Source of the DNA: JBBATK01 sp044224515
GTDB lineage: Bacteria; Bacteroidota; Ignavibacteria; Kapaibacteriales; NICIL-2
Direction: 5' to 3'
Assembly: GCA_044224515.1 (NCBI GenBank)
Contig: JBGAKH010000007.1
Location: 62,001-126,000 of the forward strand
DNA: 64,000 nt
Part shown: positions 1 through 8,884 of the stretch, one piece after another
Position numbering within the stretch: the first letter of the stretch is position 1
Layout of the letters: each line of letters opens with the position of its first letter
Program-made: the position numbers and the translations under genes
Notes under the pieces: generated by a model
Told to the model about the DNA's origin: nothing
What the model saw: only the letters and a program-made list of their open reading frames with translations
Databases searched by the model: none

Positions 1-410
1 AGCATCCTCGTATTGCCGTGCTAGGTTTGAATCCGCACGCCGGAGAACAAGGACATATTGGACGAGAAGAAGTAGAGATTGTAGGTCCATCTTGCGATCT
101 TCTGCGCGCTGAGGGTTTGGGAGTTGAGGGACCGTTTCCCGCGGACGGCTTCTTTGCTCATGGAGCGTATAAAGAATACGATGGTGTTCTTGCCATGTAT
201 CATGATCAGGGACTTATACCGCTGAAGCTTATTGCCTCAGGCGCAGGGGTAAATTTTAGCGCTAATCTGGACATCGTCCGTTGTTCTCCCGACCATGGAA
301 CAGCATACGACATCGCAGGAAAAAACTGCGCGGATGAACGCAGTACAGCTCAGGCACTGATGAGCATTATACGCATCGTAGAAAATCGCAGAAAGAACGT
401 AATAACCTGA
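1..410 (+). CDS. pdxA: 4-hydroxythreonine-4-phosphate dehydrogenase, C-terminal part (truncated by window edge)
   Basis: PdxA oxidises 4-phosphohydroxy-L-threonine with NAD in the DXP-dependent route to pyridoxal phosphate. The reading frame is open from the first bases (frame beginning at base 3, HPRIAVLGLNPHAGE) and stops at 410, so only the last ~135 residues are present. The family hallmarks are visible: LNPHAGE, the metal-binding stretch around MYHDQGLIPLK, and the C-terminal SPDHGTAYDIAGK. The Asp and His of this last region belong to the family's active-site wall. The GTG at base 18 is internal, not a start. The following gene is on the other strand, so this is the end of its transcript. 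Confidence 0.93.
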   Translation, partial: HPRIAVLGLNPHAGEQGHIGREEVEIVGPSCDLLRAEGLGVEGPFPADGFFAHGAYKEYDGVLAMYHDQGLIPLKLIASGAGVNFSANLDIVRCSPDHGTAYDIAGKNCADERSTAQALMSIIRIVENRRKNVIT

Positions 411-524
411 TATCGCTTGTTGCTCGCAAACATGGTGAGGCCCGATTTATCCGGCATGCTAGCTCATCGGTTCTCCGTACCGACATGGTCCGACGGGGGC
501 AGTGAATCTATATCTTGTATGTAC

Positions 525-2096
525 TCAAGCCTCTTGTAAAGAGCGACTAACTGAGGTAGCTTTCTCGGGAGGGACTGCCGAATCGACTATCCAATGACAG
601 CCAACACTTTGTTTGCGTTCAAGTGCAGCATTGCAAATACTGAGTCCGGTCTCACATAGATTGAGAACTTCCTTGAGATTGACGTTGAAGCCGTTGAGGT
701 GCAAGTCTTCCTCGATCACCCGATGAATCGTCTGCAGTTGAAGTCTTCCTTCTTGTAGGGTTTGTACACTGCGACGAATACCCGCCGCATTCCACATGAC
801 TTGTTGTATTTGAAGTCGTCGAACGGCCGCGCGCTCTCGTGCGGCATCAGGCTTTTGCTGAACTTTGATATCTGTGCATTTCCAATCGAGAGTGGGACGC
901 AGGTATTCAATTACTTTACGTGCATCGATGGAAGCTTGTTCGGCGAAGACGAGTCCCTCCAGCAGCGAATTGGATGCTAAGCGGTTCGCTCCGTGAACAC
1001 CGGTACATGCTACTTCGCCACAGGCATAAAGACGTGGAACGGTCGTTCGTCCCATAAGATCCGTTGCGACGCCGCCGCAGAAGTAGTGAGCGGCAGGCAC
1101 AACCGGAATCAAGTCGAGATCCAGGCGCAGTCCTTCTTCGGCACAGCGCTTCGAGATGTTCGGGAAATGCGCTGTGAAGGCTTCAATATCCAAATGTCGA
1201 AGGTCAAGAAACACACACTCAGCGCCGTTACTTTCGAGTTCGCTGCTGATTGCGCGACTCACGACATCGCGAGGGGCAAGGGACTTCAGTGGGTGATACT
1301 TCTGCATGAACTCAGTGCCATCGGCGTGACATAGTCGCGCGCCAAATCCACGCACTGCTTCAGAGATCAGAAAGGTCTGAGGTCTATCTGAATACAGACT
1401 GGTAGGATGAAACTGCACGAATTCCATATCGCGCAGCTCAGCCCCAATTCGTGAAGCCAAGGCATATCCATCGCCTGTGGCTATGGGCGGATTTGTATTG
1501 TGCAAGTACACCTGTGATCCACCACCGCTGGCCAGCATTGTAATGCGAGAAGTGATTTGTTCACATGTCGATTGATCGGCGTCGTACACAAAGGCTCCAC
1601 CGCAACCACTGTGGTCGCGAAGTAAGTCGATGACGAAGTGGTGTTCCAAGACTTCGATATTCGGACAGGATTTCAGATAACGAACCAAGGAGCTCTCAAC
1701 CTCTCGTCCGGTGGCGTCCGACGCATGCACCACACGAGAATGGCTATGTCCTCCTTCGCGATGCAGATCATATGCTCCTGCCGCGTCTCGGTCAAAACGT
1801 ACGGACATCTCCTCCAGTTGGGCAATACAGTCGGCTGCGTGCTCCGCAACGAGCCTCACGGCTGCCTCATTACACAAGCCATCTCCTGCCTTCAAGGTAT
1901 CCAGTATGTGATGCTCAATGGAGTCAGTGTTGTTCGTTACAGCCGCGATCCCACCTTGCGCATACATAGTGTTGGATTCGCCAATGCCGGATTTGGTGAC
2001 AACCAGTACACGTGCGAAGCGAGAGCAGTGGATGGCATAGAACAGCCCGGCAATTCCACTCCCTATAACGAGAATATCTGTGTCGCGTTTTATCAT
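525..2096 (-). CDS. nadB: L-aspartate oxidase
   Basis: A flavoprotein that oxidises L-aspartate to iminoaspartate, the first step of de novo NAD synthesis. It is 523 residues long, the usual family size. The N-terminal FAD-binding motif VIGSGIAGLFYAI lies near residues 10-22. The substrate/FAD region EGGHSHSRVVHASDATGREV and the HPTSLY segment follow, then the FAD-binding GANRLASNSLLEGLVFA near residue 375. It overlaps the upstream nadA stop by four bases (2093-2096), so the two are translationally coupled and the product can pass straight to quinolinate synthase. NadC is not in this window. Confidence 0.96.
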   Translation of the reverse strand: MIKRDTDILVIGSGIAGLFYAIHCSRFARVLVVTKSGIGESNTMYAQGGIAAVTNNTDSIEHHILDTLKAGDGLCNEAAVRLVAEHAADCIAQLEEMSVRFDRDAAGAYDLHREGGHSHSRVVHASDATGREVESSLVRYLKSCPNIEVLEHHFVIDLLRDHSGCGGAFVYDADQSTCEQITSRITMLASGGGSQVYLHNTNPPIATGDGYALASRIGAELRDMEFVQFHPTSLYSDRPQTFLISEAVRGFGARLCHADGTEFMQKYHPLKSLAPRDVVSRAISSELESNGAECVFLDLRHLDIEAFTAHFPNISKRCAEEGLRLDLDLIPVVPAAHYFCGGVATDLMGRTTVPRLYACGEVACTGVHGANRLASNSLLEGLVFAEQASIDARKVIEYLRPTLDWKCTDIKVQQKPDAARERAAVRRLQIQQVMWNAAGIRRSVQTLQEGRLQLQTIHRVIEEDLHLNGFNVNLKEVLNLCETGLSICNAALERKQSVGCHWIVDSAVPPEKATSVSRSLQEA

Positions 2097-3088
2097 GAAA
2101 AGGAAAGCATTCGTTCAATTGGAAGTAGGGCACGTCGCATGATGTCATCCTCTACCTGAATCTCAAACTGCTGTTGGTTGTGGGAGTCAATGGAACGAAG
2201 TGCGGCTAGAGTGTTCTCAAGTGTGATTTTCTTCATGTACGGACACTTAATACACGGTGTAATAAATTTCTTGGACGGATACATGCTTTTGAGCGTAGCG
2301 CCGAGATCGCATTCCGAGGCTAAGATGAATGACTCTGCGGCACTCTTCGCAACGTGAGCTATGATATCGTTGGTGCTTCCTACGACACCGGAGTTGTGAG
2401 CAAGTCCGGCATCCACACTTCGCTCCGGAACTTCCCAGTGAAGCAACACCTCGGCGCGAGGATTCTCAGCGCAGACTTTTGTCAACAGATTTTCCGCGAA
2501 CTGTTCGTGAACTTGGCAGCGACCATTCCACAGGATTAATCTCTTCGTGCTGCTCTGCGCGAGTTGTCGCTGCAGATTGGCTCCCATGTACACATCCGGT
2601 AAGAAGATGACGTCATTGCTTTCGAAGCTTTGAACGATGCTGAGTGCATTGCGCGACGTGCAGCAGATATCGCTCTCGGCTTTTACGTCCGCATAGGTGT
2701 TGACATAACAAACAACCGGAAGTCCAGGGTATCGCTCCCTTAAGGCACGTACATCCTGTGGTGTTATAGATGCAGCAAGTGAGCACCCTGCGTCGTTGTC
2801 CGGCAAATACACTCCCTTCGAGGGATTCACAATTTTGGCCGTTTCAGCCATGAAACGCACTCCGCAAAACACAATGTTTTGATGCTCTACCTTTTTGGCT
2901 TCCAAACTAAGACCCAGTGAGTCGCCTATAAAGTCAGCCATGCCACCTTCGCGCTCAAGAACCTGAAGTTCCGGACTCATATAGTAGTGTGCCAAGATCA
3001 CGGCATTCTTCTCGCGCTTCAAAGTATTTATCTCAGCGTACAGTTCTTGAATCTCAAGGGCTCTGTCTATGTCCGCCAATGCACTCAT
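2093..3088 (-). CDS. nadA: quinolinate synthase A
   Basis: It condenses iminoaspartate with dihydroxyacetone phosphate to quinolinate using a [4Fe-4S] cluster. The protein has 331 residues. The start of the fold, ILAHYYMSPELQ, is typical. Three cysteines in conserved settings are probable cluster ligands: FCGVRFM (about residue 75), NGRCQVH, and CIKCPYM near the C-terminus. The segment LPDNDAGCSLA is also a family signature. It is the first gene of a two-gene nadA-nadB operon. The ~500 bases upstream contain a candidate RNA gene on the same strand and the oppositely oriented promoter of the 3-hydroxyacyl-CoA dehydrogenase gene. Confidence 0.96.
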   Translation of the reverse strand: MSALADIDRALEIQELYAEINTLKREKNAVILAHYYMSPELQVLEREGGMADFIGDSLGLSLEAKKVEHQNIVFCGVRFMAETAKIVNPSKGVYLPDNDAGCSLAASITPQDVRALRERYPGLPVVCYVNTYADVKAESDICCTSRNALSIVQSFESNDVIFLPDVYMGANLQRQLAQSSTKRLILWNGRCQVHEQFAENLLTKVCAENPRAEVLLHWEVPERSVDAGLAHNSGVVGSTNDIIAHVAKSAAESFILASECDLGATLKSMYPSKKFITPCIKCPYMKKITLENTLAALRSIDSHNQQQFEIQVEDDIMRRALLPIERMLSFS

Positions 3089-3376
3089 TGTTCACTCGCC
3101 TTTCGATTGTTCTTACTATCCTTGGTACAGCTACGACGTATTCCTCGTATCACTGTTGTGCTGTAGACCGCTTTGTATCTGGGTCGGCAACTGTTCGAAC
3201 ACGTGTTCTCTTGGTAAAGGAAAGAGATACGATTTGGGATAGTCAGAGAAATCAGAGAAAAAAGTCTGATTACAAAACTAACATTCTCACTGCATATAGT
3301 GATTGAGTATCTGCAAGCCGGAGGTGCCAAGGCGCGCAGAAAGGTTGTTGAGGCTGTTCTTGTGCGTGAGGACCTG
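3089..3376. other. Intergenic region upstream of nadA
   Basis: I see no convincing gene here. On the minus strand TAGTTTTG (3281-3274) fits the Bacteroidetes -7 consensus TAnnTTTG and could start nadA transcription with a leader of about 180 bases, but I see no matching upstream element at a sensible distance. On the plus strand a long open frame ends in residues resembling an aminoacyl-tRNA synthetase tail. It is discussed among the rejected items. Confidence 0.3.
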
Positions 3377-3409
3377 AAAAAACCAAGCGCTGTGCGAAGC
3401 ACAGCGCTT
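3377..3409 (-). terminator. Rho-independent terminator, minus strand
   Basis: AAGCGCTGTGC (3385-3395) and GCACAGCGCTT (3399-3409) form a perfect 11-bp stem with a 3-base loop. On the minus strand it is followed after GG by TTTTTT (3382-3377). The plus strand has no T-run after the stem. No minus-strand protein gene lies between this hairpin and 3595, so it must end a non-coding transcript or be spurious. Confidence 0.65.
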
Positions 3410-3545
3410 TACAAAAAGTCTCCTGAGCAGGACAAAAGTGGAGGGCATCACAGCGCTCTTTGACTCACTCTGCTCGAAATGTAACAGGCCGACGGGGGAG
3501 GCAGGGAGTCAGTCGTGCAGCTCTGCAGCCCTCTTGGGCGAGTGC
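3377..3545 (-). ncRNA. Candidate structured small RNA with its own terminator
   Basis: This gap holds nested complementary arms. GAGGGC (3441-3446) pairs with GCCCTC (3528-3533). GACTCACTC (3462-3470) pairs with GAGTCAGTC (3506-3514) in 8 of 9 positions. Between them ACAGCGC (3450-3456) pairs with GCTCTGC (3520-3526). The last helix is better on the minus strand, where one mismatch becomes a G-U pair. Together they form a rod with small internal loops and an apical region. On the minus strand this is followed by a perfect 11-bp hairpin (3385-3409) and a run of six T, a classic Rho-independent terminator that has no protein gene ahead of it. A rod of this size with a terminator recalls 6S RNA, but I recognise no conserved 6S sequence, so the identity is inference. 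Both ends are estimates. Confidence 0.38.
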
Positions 3546-3552
3546 CGTTTGT

Positions 3553-3560
3553 TATTTTTG
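3553..3560 (+). promoter_or_regulatory. Bacteroidetes-type -7 element before the 3-hydroxyacyl-CoA dehydrogenase gene
   Basis: TATTTTTG fits TAnnTTTG exactly. It lies 35 bases before the ATG at 3596 and would give a leader of about 30 bases. That leader is rich in A and C and lacks a clear Shine-Dalgarno site, as is common in Bacteroidota. A TTG lies 16 bases upstream (3534-3536), which is short for a -33 element. Confidence 0.42.
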
Positions 3561-3595
3561 CACACACTTCAACAACTCACACCAAAAACACCTAT

Positions 3596-4441
3596 ATGAA
3601 TACAGTTCTGGTAATTGGCGCAGGCACGATGGGAAACGGGATTGCGCACTTGCACGCACAATACGGCATGAATGTACTCTTGGTTGACGTAAATGATGCG
3701 GCTTTGCAGAGAGGCTTGTCTACGATCGATTCAAATCTTGGTCGTCAAGTAAAAAAAGGTAGCTTGACGGAGGAGCAGAAAACAGAGATATTAGGCCGCA
3801 TTCGCTGCAGTACTGACCTTAGCGCTTCGGCAGCCGAAGCTGATCTGATCATCGAGGCCGCGAGCGAGAATTTTGAGATTAAAAAGAGTCTTTTTCAGAT
3901 CATCGATAAAGCTGCCGCTCCCCAAACTATTCTAGCCTCAAACACGTCTTCAATCTCCATTACCCAAATCGCTGCCGTTACATCTCGTCCGGAAAAAGTC
4001 ATCGGAATGCACTTTTTTAATCCGGTTCCGGTGATGAAACTGTGCGAGTTGGTCCGCGGACAGGCAACGAGCGACGAAACCTATGCGTCAGTACGCGACG
4101 TGGCACTGCGCTGTGAGAAGACACCTGTTGAAGTTCAGGATTACCCCGGTTTCATCTCGAATCGCATCTTGATGCCGATGATCAATGAAGCGATTTATTG
4201 TGTGATGGAGCATGTCGCATCCGTAGAAGACATCGACACGGTCATGAAGCTTGGTATGGCTCATCCCATGGGACCACTCACTTTGGCCGACTTTATCGGA
4301 TTGGATGTCTGCTTGGCGATCATGGAAGTTTTGCATGATGGCTTGGGTGACAGCAAGTACCGTCCGTGCCCACTACTACGCCGCATGGTGGCAGCCGGTC
4401 AGCTGGGTCGCAAGAGTGGTCGTGGTTTTTACACCTACTAG
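3596..4441 (+). CDS. 3-hydroxybutyryl-CoA / 3-hydroxyacyl-CoA dehydrogenase
   Basis: An NAD(P)-dependent dehydrogenase interconverting 3-hydroxyacyl-CoA and 3-oxoacyl-CoA. The open frame reaches back to 3515, but the ATG at 3596 is chosen because it places the Rossmann motif VIGAGTMGNGIA at residues 6-17 and gives 281 residues, the standard length of single-domain Hbd/PaaH proteins. NTSSISITQIA and the catalytic-histidine segment GMHFFNPVPVMKL follow, then YPGFISNRILMP in the C-terminal dimerisation domain. The gene stands alone. With the acyl-CoA dehydrogenase at 7633 and the membrane Fe-S protein at 50772 it supports a beta-oxidation or butyrate-type pathway. Its direction and chain-length preference cannot be read from sequence. 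Confidence 0.93.
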   Translation: MNTVLVIGAGTMGNGIAHLHAQYGMNVLLVDVNDAALQRGLSTIDSNLGRQVKKGSLTEEQKTEILGRIRCSTDLSASAAEADLIIEAASENFEIKKSLFQIIDKAAAPQTILASNTSSISITQIAAVTSRPEKVIGMHFFNPVPVMKLCELVRGQATSDETYASVRDVALRCEKTPVEVQDYPGFISNRILMPMINEAIYCVMEHVASVEDIDTVMKLGMAHPMGPLTLADFIGLDVCLAIMEVLHDGLGDSKYRPCPLLRRMVAAGQLGRKSGRGFYTY

Positions 4442-4770
4442 AACGCTCTGTAACGGTCCGGTGCGCTGTTGAGTCGCTCTCAACGATGCGTGCGCTAACT
4501 GCGGGAAAAACAAAGGCATTATAATTGCTAGTTCAGGTTGTAGAGTAGTGGTATGTGGGTTGCTTGGCAAAAAGTGCCGTACATTTCATGCATGGGTGCA
4601 ATCACGCTCATGTCTGTAAATCGGCTACGACAACCATAGCTATTGCTACAAATGTGGTGCAATCTGACCGTTGAAGAACTAAACGATCGCATGAATGGAA
4701 GATCGCGAGTTCCGTCGGTTGAAATAGAGAAGATGACGAGAACATATTACTTACTATGTGTGGAAGAAGA
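4442..4770. other. Intergenic region between the dehydrogenase and oligopeptidase genes
   Basis: No gene is visible in these ~330 bases. GTTGAG (4468-4473) and CTCAAC (4479-4484) form a small hairpin just after the dehydrogenase stop. It lacks a T-run, so it is at best a weak terminator. The rest presumably carries the promoter and leader of the peptidase gene; I see no clear consensus. Confidence 0.4.
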
Positions 4771-6570
4771 ATGACAGAGAGTGAGCAGAAACCGACAGGA
4801 GCGGAAGGCGTAAGCTGGAACCTAGGTGATTTGTATCCGGAGATCAACGCCGGAGTATTTGCGAACGACATGCAAGCGGTGAACACCAGAGCTCTTTCGT
4901 TCGCTGAAAAGTGGCGAGGCAAAATCTCTCGGAGTGGAGATGAAGAGTTGCTCGCAATGATCACGGAATTGCAGGACATCACGGAGACGATTAATCGCCT
5001 GATGGCGCGCGTGCGCCTTGAGTGGACAACGAACCAACAAAGTCAGGACTTGGCTGCGGCTTATCAGTCCGTTTCAGAGTACATCAATGCAGTTCATAAC
5101 CATCTCATCTTTGTCAGTGTTGAGTTGCGTAGCATAAGCGACGAGCATTTCGAGTATTTGCGAAACGCTGAGAGTTTGTCGCACTTCAAGCATTGGTTGG
5201 AGTTCAACCGGATGTTTCGCGATCATACATTGAGTGAGTCCGAGGAGATCTTGGATTCGCAGAAGGACATGACCGGTTTGAGTGCATGGGTTCGATTCTT
5301 TGACCAAATGCAGTCCTCTCGAACGTTTGAACAAGATGGACGTCAGCTTAGCCAGCAAGAACTCATGATGCGTATGGCTAGTCCGGATCGTGAGGTTCGT
5401 AAGGCAGCCAGCGACACATTTTCCGCAGGCTTGGAAAAAGCTGCACCATTGAACGCTTTTGTATTCAATACAGTGCTTGCAGACCGCATGTTGGATGATC
5501 GTATTCGCAATTACCCCTCATGGATAAGTTCACGCAACAAAGCCAACAAGATCAGCGATGAGTCTGTTGACGTACTGGTACAGTCGGTCGTCGATCGTTA
5601 TGACATCTGCCGTCGTTTCTTCGATCTGAAGAAGCAGTTGCTTGGTCTGAGTGAATTCTATGAATATGATCGCAATGCACCCGCCACTCCGGACACAATG
5701 CACGTAAGTTGGGATGACGCCCGCGCTCTTGTGAGTAAAGCATATCATACCTTTCATCCGAGCATCGGACGCATCGTGGACGAGTTCTTTGAAAAGAACT
5801 GGATTGATGCAGCACTGCGTCCCGGCAAAGCAAACGGCGCCTACGCCGCTTCGACTGTTCCTAGTGTTCACCCCTATATTTTCATGAACTATACGGGAAC
5901 ACAGCGCGATGTAAAGACATTGGCGCACGAACTTGGTCACGGTGTGCATCAATATTTGTCGCGCTCGCAAGGACTTTTCAATGCCGGCACTCCGCTGACT
6001 ATTGCGGAAACAGCAAGCGTTTTTGGAGAGATGTTGGTTTTTGACTCTCTTATGAACGAAGCGAAGAACGACGATCAAAAATTGACACTGCTGATGGAGA
6101 AGCTCAACGATATCGTCAACACGGTGTTTCGTCAAGTAGCTCTCAATCGCTTTGAGCACGCCATACACACTGCTCGACGTGAAGAAGGAGAGTTGAGTAT
6201 TGAAAGACTCAGTGAATTGTGGATGCAAACCCAGAGTCCAAGCTACGGTGGAGCTGTCACTCTTCGCGATGGATATCAAACCTGGTGGAGCTACATTTCA
6301 CACTTTATCCATACGCCCGGATATGTGTATGCCTACGCGTTCGGCGAATTGTTGGTCTTAGCGCTCTATGAAATCTATAAGGAAGATGATTCAAGCTTCA
6401 AGCAGCGCTATATCGACTTGCTGTCGGCAGGTGGTAGCGACACGCCTGAGAACTTGCTCAAGCCTTTTGGAATTGATTTGGCGGATAAGAATTTCTGGTC
6501 TCGCGGATTAGACTTCATTGATTCTTTACTGCGTCAAGCGGAAGATATCGTGAAGCACCGCGCAGCCTAG
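4771..6570 (+). CDS. pepF: Oligoendopeptidase F family zinc metallopeptidase (M3)
   Basis: A cytoplasmic zinc peptidase that trims short peptides, with no signal peptide. The zinc site HELGHGVHQ (HExxH) lies near residue 388. A downstream glutamate in the helix TPLTIAETASVFGEML supplies the third ligand expected for M3 peptidases. The C-terminal tyrosine-rich stretch HFIHTPGYVYAYAFGELLVL is the conserved substrate-binding part of PepF. The ATG at 4771 is preferred because GGAAGAAG lies just upstream; an in-frame ATG five codons earlier (4756) is possible. The total of ~600 residues is normal for the family. It is followed by a strong terminator at 6616. Confidence 0.94.
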   Translation: MTESEQKPTGAEGVSWNLGDLYPEINAGVFANDMQAVNTRALSFAEKWRGKISRSGDEELLAMITELQDITETINRLMARVRLEWTTNQQSQDLAAAYQSVSEYINAVHNHLIFVSVELRSISDEHFEYLRNAESLSHFKHWLEFNRMFRDHTLSESEEILDSQKDMTGLSAWVRFFDQMQSSRTFEQDGRQLSQQELMMRMASPDREVRKAASDTFSAGLEKAAPLNAFVFNTVLADRMLDDRIRNYPSWISSRNKANKISDESVDVLVQSVVDRYDICRRFFDLKKQLLGLSEFYEYDRNAPATPDTMHVSWDDARALVSKAYHTFHPSIGRIVDEFFEKNWIDAALRPGKANGAYAASTVPSVHPYIFMNYTGTQRDVKTLAHELGHGVHQYLSRSQGLFNAGTPLTIAETASVFGEMLVFDSLMNEAKNDDQKLTLLMEKLNDIVNTVFRQVALNRFEHAIHTARREEGELSIERLSELWMQTQSPSYGGAVTLRDGYQTWWSYISHFIHTPGYVYAYAFGELLVLALYEIYKEDDSSFKQRYIDLLSAGGSDTPENLLKPFGIDLADKNFWSRGLDFIDSLLRQAEDIVKHRAA

Positions 6571-6615
6571 ATAATGCACTCGAACAAGTAGGTGAGTAGC
6601 GTATACGACTCTTAG

Positions 6616-6649
6616 AAAGCGAGATTCCCGATGGGCTTCTCGCTTTTTT
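6616..6649 (+). terminator. Rho-independent terminator after the oligopeptidase gene
   Basis: AAAGCGAGA and TCTCGCTTT form the stem, with CCC/GGG pairing inside the loop, followed by a run of T. It lies 46 bases after the peptidase stop and also faces the end of the convergent minus-strand gene at 6701. Confidence 0.8.
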
Positions 6650-6700
6650 GTTGTTGAACAAGATATCGGGAGTAGGATGCCGGGTCAGTATACCGGCACA

Positions 6701-7513
6701 TCAGAGACGTCGATTGATTTCGAAACTGAGGGTTCTCGTGAAGGCTTTTTGAGAAGGGAGTGTTCCCAAAAGGTCACGTCCTTGAAGCTCCAGAGTCACG
6801 CCGGGTGAGATAACCCAACGCAGACTGAGGTGGATGAGTAGACCTGAACTTGTGTCGTTCATGGTTGGATTACATTCTGCCATAAGTGCCGCGCCCGGAC
6901 CCAGTGATTGCTCAGCGCCAAACCAGGCGTTAAAACCACGTCCATTAAAGGGCAGATCAAGCGAATAGCCGAGTCCACCGTGAAAGGCAAGATGTCCACC
7001 GATCCACGAAAACTGTTTTGAACTAGAGGCAAAGAGCCCCGGCGAAGCCGTCTCAAACTGCTTGTTTTGCACAACACCACGACCTTGGGTCTGCAATCCG
7101 AACACTATCGCCGGAAATGCAAGCGTCTCGTCAATGATACGATAGCGCAAATGTGTGGACGGAATGCCCTGCCAGCTTACGGAGCCATTGCCTAGAATGT
7201 TGACCCCACTGTAGCCGATGCCAATGTTGAAGTCCTGAATTGGTGCGAACGAAGCGTCGCATAAAATACCCCCTCCTGCAAACACAACCGTTGTCAAACC
7301 CAGTGATCCCTTGGGCAACAGGCCTGCGGTAGGCATGTCTACGATTACACGCGACTCAAAAGGGGCTTTTGAGCCCGCAGATCCCTGAGCCAGGAGAATA
7401 TCCGTTCCGTATGTCACATTCCATGCTACGAGGAGCAAAATGGTCGGAAGAGTCCGAAGTGCCACATAGGCAATCGCAAAAACAAAACGCCGGAAGGCGT
7501 ACTTTCTGAGCAT
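6701..7513 (-). CDS. Hypothetical envelope protein with N-terminal membrane/signal segment
   Basis: I do not recognise this 270-residue protein. The ATG at 7513 is chosen because AAGGA lies six bases upstream; the open frame extends further to 7567. The basic N-terminus and hydrophobic stretch around residues 10-40 (AIAYVALRTLPTILLLVAW) look like a long signal or anchor. The rest is rich in alternating hydrophobic and glycine residues (SLGLTTVVFAGGG, NIGIGYSGVN, LRYRIIDETLAFPAIVFG, LLIHLSLRWVI, VTLELQGRDLLG). This fits a small outer-membrane beta-barrel or an outer-membrane-associated beta protein. It is transcribed divergently from the acyl-CoA dehydrogenase gene. Confidence 0.7.
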   Translation of the reverse strand: MLRKYAFRRFVFAIAYVALRTLPTILLLVAWNVTYGTDILLAQGSAGSKAPFESRVIVDMPTAGLLPKGSLGLTTVVFAGGGILCDASFAPIQDFNIGIGYSGVNILGNGSVSWQGIPSTHLRYRIIDETLAFPAIVFGLQTQGRGVVQNKQFETASPGLFASSSKQFSWIGGHLAFHGGLGYSLDLPFNGRGFNAWFGAEQSLGPGAALMAECNPTMNDTSSGLLIHLSLRWVISPGVTLELQGRDLLGTLPSQKAFTRTLSFEINRRL

Positions 7514-7632
7514 AAACAATCCTTGTGTTGACAACTGTGCTCCGGGCATATGCGCCAAATTTCGCATTTTTGTATTCTCAACACGAATATTTCTCGTGTT
7601 TTTGTCTTCCCAAACTCATTTGCACACATCCC

Positions 7633-8787
7633 ATGTTTAATCTCGAACTTTCAGAAACACATCAGGCAATTCGAGACATGGCGCGTCAATTCGCGCAAGA
7701 CGAAATTGCACCTTCCAGTATTGAGCGTGATATCAACGCGGAATTCCCGAAAGACATCGTCGCAAAACTTGGCGAGCTTGGATTTTTGGGTATGATGGTT
7801 CCCACTGAGTGGGGAGGCTCAGGCTTGGATGCTCTAAGTTATGTGCTGGCCATGGAGGAGATCTCTAAAGTTGACGCGAGCGTCGGTGTGATTATGTCTG
7901 TCAATAACTCGCTTGTCTGCTGGGGATTGACTCAGTACGGTACAGACGCACAGAAAGAAAAATACCTCAGACCTTTGGCTCAGGGCCAAATGATCGGAGC
8001 CTACTGTTTGAGTGAACCTGAAGCAGGATCGGACGCTACTTCGCAGCACACAATGGCGATTCAAGACGGTGATCACTGGATCATCAACGGTACCAAGAAT
8101 TGGATTACGAACGGCACCAGCGCAAGCGTGTATTTAGTCTTTGCGCAGACCGATCGTGAGAAGCGTCACAAAGGAATCACCTGCTTCATCGTGGAGCGCG
8201 GCATGGAAGGATTCGAGCCGGGCAAGAAGGAGGATAAGCTCGGTATCCGCTCCAGCGATACCTGCTCACTGGGTTTTACCAATGTACGCGTACACAAAGA
8301 CAACATTTTGGGAGAAGTTGGAACCGGATTTAAAATAGCCATGGAAACGTTGAATGGCGGTCGCATTGGTATCGCTTCGCAAGCCTTGGGTATTGCGGCA
8401 GGTGCTTTTGAAGCTGCCTTGAAGTACTCAACACAGCGTACCGCATTCGGAAAACCTATCTCCGAACTCCAAGCGATCCAATTCAAACTTGCTGAGATGT
8501 CGATGAAGGTCGAAGCAGCACGTTTGCTTGTTCACCGCGCAGCGTGGATGAAAGATCAGCACATGAATTTCATTAAAGCGGCTGCTACGGCGAAACTCTT
8601 TGCCTCAAAATCTGCAGTTGAAATTGCTCTGGAAGCTGTTCAGACACACGGTGGTTATGGATATGTGCGTGAGTATTTGGTTGAACGATACCTGCGCGAC
8701 GCCAAGATCACGGAGATTTATGAGGGTACAAGCGAGATTCAGCACATTGTCATTGCCCGTGAGCTGATCAAGGAAATGGCGCAGTAA
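7633..8787 (+). CDS. Acyl-CoA dehydrogenase (short-chain/butyryl type)
   Basis: A FAD enzyme introducing the 2,3-double bond into acyl-CoA and passing electrons to ETF. The ATG at 7633 gives 384 residues, normal for short-chain members. Signature 1 (YCLSEPEAGSDA, about residues 124-135) and signature 2 (QTHGGYGYVREYLVERYLRD) are intact. The glutamate near residue 364 in the EIYEGTSEIQ region matches the catalytic base position of short-chain enzymes. No ETF genes are in the window, but a membrane Fe-S oxidoreductase of the kind that takes electrons from ETF lies at 50772. The gene stands alone between a divergent gene and purM. Confidence 0.94.
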   Translation: MFNLELSETHQAIRDMARQFAQDEIAPSSIERDINAEFPKDIVAKLGELGFLGMMVPTEWGGSGLDALSYVLAMEEISKVDASVGVIMSVNNSLVCWGLTQYGTDAQKEKYLRPLAQGQMIGAYCLSEPEAGSDATSQHTMAIQDGDHWIINGTKNWITNGTSASVYLVFAQTDREKRHKGITCFIVERGMEGFEPGKKEDKLGIRSSDTCSLGFTNVRVHKDNILGEVGTGFKIAMETLNGGRIGIASQALGIAAGAFEAALKYSTQRTAFGKPISELQAIQFKLAEMSMKVEAARLLVHRAAWMKDQHMNFIKAAATAKLFASKSAVEIALEAVQTHGGYGYVREYLVERYLRDAKITEIYEGTSEIQHIVIARELIKEMAQ

Positions 8788-8884
8788 GTTCAGTTCGTTC
8801 CCGGTACGCATTTCCATGCTGGCTTGAGAGCGCCCAATAGTGCCTCATCTTCATCACCTAACTCTACATTTACAAGAGAATACA

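Noticed and set aside
3243..3473. Plus-strand open frame with a tail resembling the C-terminus of tryptophanyl-tRNA synthetase (YLQAGGAKARRKVVEA)
   Set aside because: Only about 25 residues resemble any protein, the rest looks random, and the frame runs through the terminator hairpin. Treated as chance; a profile search could reverse this.
5530..6279. Long frame of 249 codons opposite the oligopeptidase gene
   Set aside because: Antisense shadow of a well-supported conserved gene.
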